Below, piece by piece: positions 61,201-64,000 of a stretch of DNA of 64,000 nucleotides. Made by a program: the position numbers and the translations under genes. The notes under the pieces were generated by a model. That model was not told the origin of the DNA, did not search any database, and saw nothing but the letters and a program-made list of their open reading frames with translations. Source of the DNA: JBGTFE01 sp049799955 (lineage in GTDB: Bacteria > Acidobacteriota > Blastocatellia > Pyrinomonadales > Pyrinomonadaceae); NCBI GenBank assembly GCA_049799955.1, contig JBARIW010000051.1:1-64000 (forward strand), given 5' to 3'. Each line of letters starts with the position of its first letter. The stretch's first letter is position 1.

Positions 61201-63316
61201 AAGACAAGAAAACAAAGACAATCCTATTATTGAAGAGCATATAGCTGAAGCTATTTTGCTTAGCGGATTTCCTCAAGATGACGAAGTTGCAGAACATTTT
61301 GCTCAGGAAATAACAAAGCCTTATTTTAATCCATATTCCCTACTCCGTTACGATTCCGAGAAAAAATTCTTTAAATTATTAGAACAAAATTTTAATGACC
61401 ATCCTATAATCATCAACGCAATTGATAAATATTTAAGCCAAAGTGACCAGCATTATCGAATTGAATTTCAAATGGCTTTGGTAACTAGAACTCCCTTTGC
61501 TAAAGAAAAAATGCTTTCACTATTAGATTCTGATAACCCTTATTCAGCGCCATCAACTTTACTTGATGGTTGGGGAATGCAGGATTCTGATGTTCGTAAA
61601 AAATTGCTGACTTTGATTGATGAAGATTCAGAAAAATTAAGTAAAATTAGTGATCTCTTGCCAAAAATAATTGATAAACAAAAAGAATGCCGCGCTCTTC
61701 TTTTGAAGATTATAAAAAATCCAAAGGTTTCAAGTATTTCACGAGCAGTGAATGCTTTAGCCCAATTAGATAAAAATGCAATTAATAATGAAATTATTGA
61801 CATAGTTTTATCAAAAGTAAAAGAAGATGGGTTTTATAATTCAGGAATTTCAACACTCATTGAATTAGGAGTGCCAAATAATGAGGTTAGAAAAATAGCA
61901 TTAGAACAATTTACTAAACCATATAGTGATTTGAGTACTATTGCTAAAGGATATGAGCATGATGGTGAGATAAAGAAACGATTGATTAAATCAGTCACGC
62001 CACTCGTTAGTGATTTACGCTTGACCATTGCAACTCAGTTAGGTGAAGGTGTGGAAGGAGATGATTTTGCTCTGTCGGTACTTGAGAATTATAAATTTGA
62101 CAGAGATATTGATGTCGCAACTCAAGCTTCGATAAATTATCATAAAAGACTCAATAATAAAGAGTTAAATATACAACATATAACTGAAAACTTAATTTCT
62201 GATGCAAAATCCCGAGAACTTATTCATGATCAATCTGTTTACACCTCCTTTTGTGGACTAACGGTTCTTAAACAGCTTGAGAAATTGCCCACTAACTTTT
62301 CAGATAAAAATCGTTCGCCGCAAGAAGATTTCATTAGAATTCCAATAGGAGAATCTACATTTGACTCACCTGTACCAATTCATAAACTTTTACTTGAAAA
62401 TTGGAGTTATATAAAGCAAGTATTTGGTGAAGCATTTTTTCGGAGATTTGCCTCAAATTCATATGGCAGTTCAAAATTGGCTTTTTGGACAGAACTTTGT
62501 CCCTTTCTTGATGAATATTCAATACCTAGGAAAGAAGCAATTACCTTTTTTGAGAAAAACAAAGAGAGTAATGAATTTATTAGTAGTGAGGTTTTGAGCT
62601 TTTTGGGAAGAATTATGCCAAAAAGCTCTTTGTTGCTTGATTACTGTATGAAGGCTTTAGGAGAAAGTGGTAAGGATTCATGGTATTTACAAGAAAATGC
62701 TTTTCTTGCAGCAGAGATATTAGCTAAACAATTTACTGATAATGAAAATGCGTTTCATAGAGTTATAAACCTAAATTTAGAAACAGTAAATAAAACTCCC
62801 TCTGAAAAGAAGATACCGGAAAACTATGTTTTGGCATTATCAGAAGCTTGGGTGAATTCTGAAGAATTTAAGCTTATGGTTGAAGAAATATTTAAAAAAA
62901 GGCAGCCACTTTCGTATCCAGTATTCTTTCAACTAGTTTCGCGTGCTTACCCTCCAGATATCCTATTTAAGGAACTACAGAGCTTTATAATTAAAGCCGA
63001 ACAAGATAGTCTTTTACAGCATAAAATGGTGGTCCGAGCATTAATTAGAAGAACTAGAAGTGATGAAGAATTTTATCAACTTCTAATAAAACGCCTAACC
63101 GAAGGCGCAACAGCTTCTGAAAAAGCATCTTTTTCAAAATTAGTTGCATTTTCCCGTGGAACCTTAGAAATAAGAAAGTGGTGTATTGAAGAAATTGAAA
63201 ATCAGGTAAGCGGAAAAACACCACCAGAAATTGGTTTAGATTTATTTAAGAAAGATTTGCATCCTATTGTAAATAGTTTGCTTGAAGTAATTGAATTTAA
63301 TGTTAATCGACTATAA
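58298..63316 (+). CDS. NACHT NTPase with N-terminal Mrr-like nuclease and helical repeats (bNACHT/Avs-like)
   Basis: A 1672-residue protein. Residues 35-180 form a PD-(D/E)XK core of Mrr type: WENFERLCLRL, GQDQEGIDIFAR (D75) and VYQCKRE (Q90, K92), and FVLCTKESL. The NACHT domain has Walker A LGVPGSGKSTLL (K322), Walker B LLLFVDGLDEY (about 403-412) and AIITSRPHG. The C-terminal 1000 residues are helical repeats with several HEAT-type units (QRAAAKALAKIANNDEKIG). Proteins of this build are prokaryotic NLR-like immune sensors that recognise phage components and degrade DNA. It is transcribed divergently from the STAND-HEPN-Mrr-HNH run, and a separate system is likely. Confidence 0.8.
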   Translation: MIETTQISPSVPSWLEMPPTSTVKPPTTTRIQLLPFGDLTWENFERLCLRLTKLENDVEHCQLYGLKGQDQEGIDIFARKTSSDLYSVYQCKRENNFTASKIKAAVKKFLSGDWSSKSERFVLCTKESLVEKKRADEVEVQTQLLKKQNIKFNIWDSEELSLKLKVLPELVDDFFGREWVRSFCGEDAVLRLGKRLDANQIIELRHRLQKFYNRVFLSHDPGLPTIDQINQEKSLPLEKRFVLPDIDNRQLSFEQEKSNDSESRSNDFDIPEEQYDKPYAKRRRHKKFKRRRTLSYDQRHKIENWLISNSRSVILGVPGSGKSTLLRFLILDLLQEEPQLQSIASKWGTYLPIWVPFAYWTKQIANIRTGDISLKETIQTWLKGWDEEDLWILVEQALNDKRLLLFVDGLDEYTDDNAGRIALFRLQNFVEQRNLPAIITSRPHGFEKLSLSMLGWEIGKLSSFSLIQQEKLARIWFSHWLSVIDSNATSSEEIERVIDKKVDDFKNDLHKSGDLQELAKTPLLLSLLIAYKLHNFQLPQNRFKAYDSLVQHLITVHPQQRKVAASLLTTASDITDDDLKVVLARLAFKIHNSYTEGIINQKEAFKIVYDFLRDDEAGGFGLESAQARKISHEVLEISENTLGILVQKSQNDIGFFHRALQEYLTAYYISTMDFTDQLRIVEERCIDPQWHEVILGLFSLTNRAEDIKSIIEKVKNRNVNFAEKFSIDLLLSEVVFGDFKINVSLARQLAEEYFTKIEVGTFLEYRENLLNNAIDGLRSTKVKELVKEKIFDWFPDTTKWSREGVFFEMANWRFSSDVVECLWKNLYDEYPSNQRAAAKALAKIANNDEKIGQRVADLAWSEVDPNLRAVAIECLLYGWSQHKDLEKILQHARKSLHPSLRLIAIFGRVSRGKKTSSDLKELFYLSSHKAGLDYYWDDKVSETIVKGWLKSLEVKRRCLDATGIDRYKRQENKDNPIIEEHIAEAILLSGFPQDDEVAEHFAQEITKPYFNPYSLLRYDSEKKFFKLLEQNFNDHPIIINAIDKYLSQSDQHYRIEFQMALVTRTPFAKEKMLSLLDSDNPYSAPSTLLDGWGMQDSDVRKKLLTLIDEDSEKLSKISDLLPKIIDKQKECRALLLKIIKNPKVSSISRAVNALAQLDKNAINNEIIDIVLSKVKEDGFYNSGISTLIELGVPNNEVRKIALEQFTKPYSDLSTIAKGYEHDGEIKKRLIKSVTPLVSDLRLTIATQLGEGVEGDDFALSVLENYKFDRDIDVATQASINYHKRLNNKELNIQHITENLISDAKSRELIHDQSVYTSFCGLTVLKQLEKLPTNFSDKNRSPQEDFIRIPIGESTFDSPVPIHKLLLENWSYIKQVFGEAFFRRFASNSYGSSKLAFWTELCPFLDEYSIPRKEAITFFEKNKESNEFISSEVLSFLGRIMPKSSLLLDYCMKALGESGKDSWYLQENAFLAAEILAKQFTDNENAFHRVINLNLETVNKTPSEKKIPENYVLALSEAWVNSEEFKLMVEEIFKKRQPLSYPVFFQLVSRAYPPDILFKELQSFIIKAEQDSLLQHKMVVRALIRRTRSDEEFYQLLIKRLTEGATASEKASFSKLVAFSRGTLEIRKWCIEEIENQVSGKTPPEIGLDLFKKDLHPIVNSLLEVIEFNVNRL

Positions 63317-63509
63317 ATTTTTGAACAAATTTTAAGTGAATACTTATGCAATTTGATTTTAACGAAACACAAAACCATAAATGATTTCGAAGCTCTCAAG
63401 AATACGCATCTTGATAGATTGTTCAATTTGTCCTATGGAATCTAGATGTTTATACTTTTAGCAATTGCGAGATTCCTAAGAAAATAGTATTTTCGCTCTT
63501 TTTATTAAA

Positions 63510-63782
63510 TTACTTATACTTCTCATTATCAACAAAAGGTAGATCTATTTTGTCATCAATAAGCACATCTGTGGAAGTTCCAATCGCACGAGCATAACGC
63601 AAAAGCGTTGGGAGTGAGGGTTCTCTAATAGCTCGCTCAAATTTTGAAATATCCTCTCTTGTTAACTTATCTTCTAAGTTCAAGTGCCTAATTATCCCAT
63701 TTTGTGAAAGTTGCAAATGTTGTCGTATCTGGAGTAGTTTTTCTGGCAACCTTAATACTTTTTCTCGCGGCGCATGTCCCAT
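63510..63782 (-). CDS. XRE-type helix-turn-helix regulator (small)
   Basis: A 90-residue regulator with a helix-turn-helix of the XRE/Cro type: LPEKLLQIRQHLQLSQNGIIRHL, LTREDISKFERAIREPSLPTLLRYARAIG. The longer frame from 63881 is rejected because AGGAGG precedes the ATG at 63780-63782 by nine bases. Downstream of the NACHT gene and convergent with it. A perfect palindrome 60 bases upstream of the start is probably its operator, so autorepression is expected. It may control genes beyond the right edge. Confidence 0.8.
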   Translation of the reverse strand: MGHAPREKVLRLPEKLLQIRQHLQLSQNGIIRHLNLEDKLTREDISKFERAIREPSLPTLLRYARAIGTSTDVLIDDKIDLPFVDNEKYK

Positions 63783-63842
63783 CAGAAGATACCTCCTGAT
63801 AGAACTTTGCAGAATATAATTTGGAAGGATTGGATTTGCTTG

Positions 63843-63868
63843 ATTATAGGGCTTATAAGCCCTATAAT
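63843..63868 (-). promoter_or_regulatory. 26-bp perfect palindrome, probable XRE operator
   Basis: ATTATAGGGCTTA followed directly by its reverse complement. The minus-strand sequence contains a TATAAT box inside the palindrome, so a bound dimer would cover the promoter of the 63510-63782 gene. Confidence 0.6.
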
Positions 63869-64000
63869 GCATTCTAAGCATAATTTCGCCGAAAAGAGGG
63901 GTTTAGTCCATTTTTCAGCAGACGGTTTCAACTAGATTTTGATACCGCCGTTTTCATTTTCTATTTCGAGCGATTAATTATTCAATAGATCCTTCTATAT

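Overview
The window looks like a chromosomal segment of an acidobacterium, most likely Blastocatellia (Pyrinomonadaceae-like). This is inferred from the mix of LytS/LytTR two-component genes, a DUF6624 protein, secreted beta-propeller proteins with carboxypeptidase-regulatory-like domains, and a VCBS/FG-GAP-type repeat protein. No rRNA or tRNA gene or CRISPR array was seen. Gene order and visible base composition divide the window into a G+C-richer resident core (about 11-25.6 kb), a Tc toxin locus (25.7-44.6 kb), and two clearly A+T-rich accessory blocks (1-10.8 kb and 46-63.8 kb).

1-4.4 kb is transposon wreckage. A Tn7-like TnsC ATPase gene is cut by a 2.6-kb IS1595-family element and frameshifted near its 3' end. 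The IS has recognisable 23-bp terminal inverted repeats and carries a passenger gene (AlbA_2/Schlafen-like ATP-binding protein) plus a 55-residue ORF. Its transposase is interrupted by an amber codon.

4.4-10.8 kb is a compact three-gene operon: a 1215-residue membrane histidine kinase with several GAF-like modules, a receiver-like protein with an uncharacterised C-terminal domain, and a ComEC-like metallo-beta-lactamase-fold hydrolase. The layout is that of a signal-triggered effector system and does not match a named defence system I know. It is followed by short direct repeats that could be a transposon end.

11-25.6 kb carries host genes: secreted proteins, two paralogous LytS-type kinases with one LytTR regulator, a nonsense-interrupted DUF6624 gene, a TraB/ChaN/EreA-like secreted protein, an M16 peptidase remnant, a serine hydrolase and amidohydrolase pair, and an AraC regulator. 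A 13-bp motif, CAC(G/C/T)(A/G)(C/T)TCGTCAC and close variants, lies upstream of six of these genes, always in the direction of transcription. At four sites a second half-copy lies exactly 21 bp away, as expected for a LytTR regulator.

25.7-44.6 kb encodes a Tc (ABC) toxin: TcA (2908 aa) and a fused TcB-TcC (2432 aa). The C-terminal cargo of the fusion has all the active-site motifs of the CdtB/DNase I fold. A Hint-domain protein and a cysteine-rich protein accompany them.

44.6-46.0 kb holds no convincing gene but has three strong stem-loops and five copies of a CATAAGTTGGCAGAG-type repeat resembling TnsB-binding sites at a Tn7-like end. 46.0-63.3 kb is a defence island: a DpnII/MboI-like nuclease, a Septu-like ATPase-HNH pair, an HNH protein, an Mrr-like nuclease, a HEPN protein, a Cap4/DUF4297-STAND NTPase and a divergent Mrr-NACHT protein. 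None has a companion methyltransferase. A small XRE regulator with a perfect 26-bp palindrome in its promoter closes the window.
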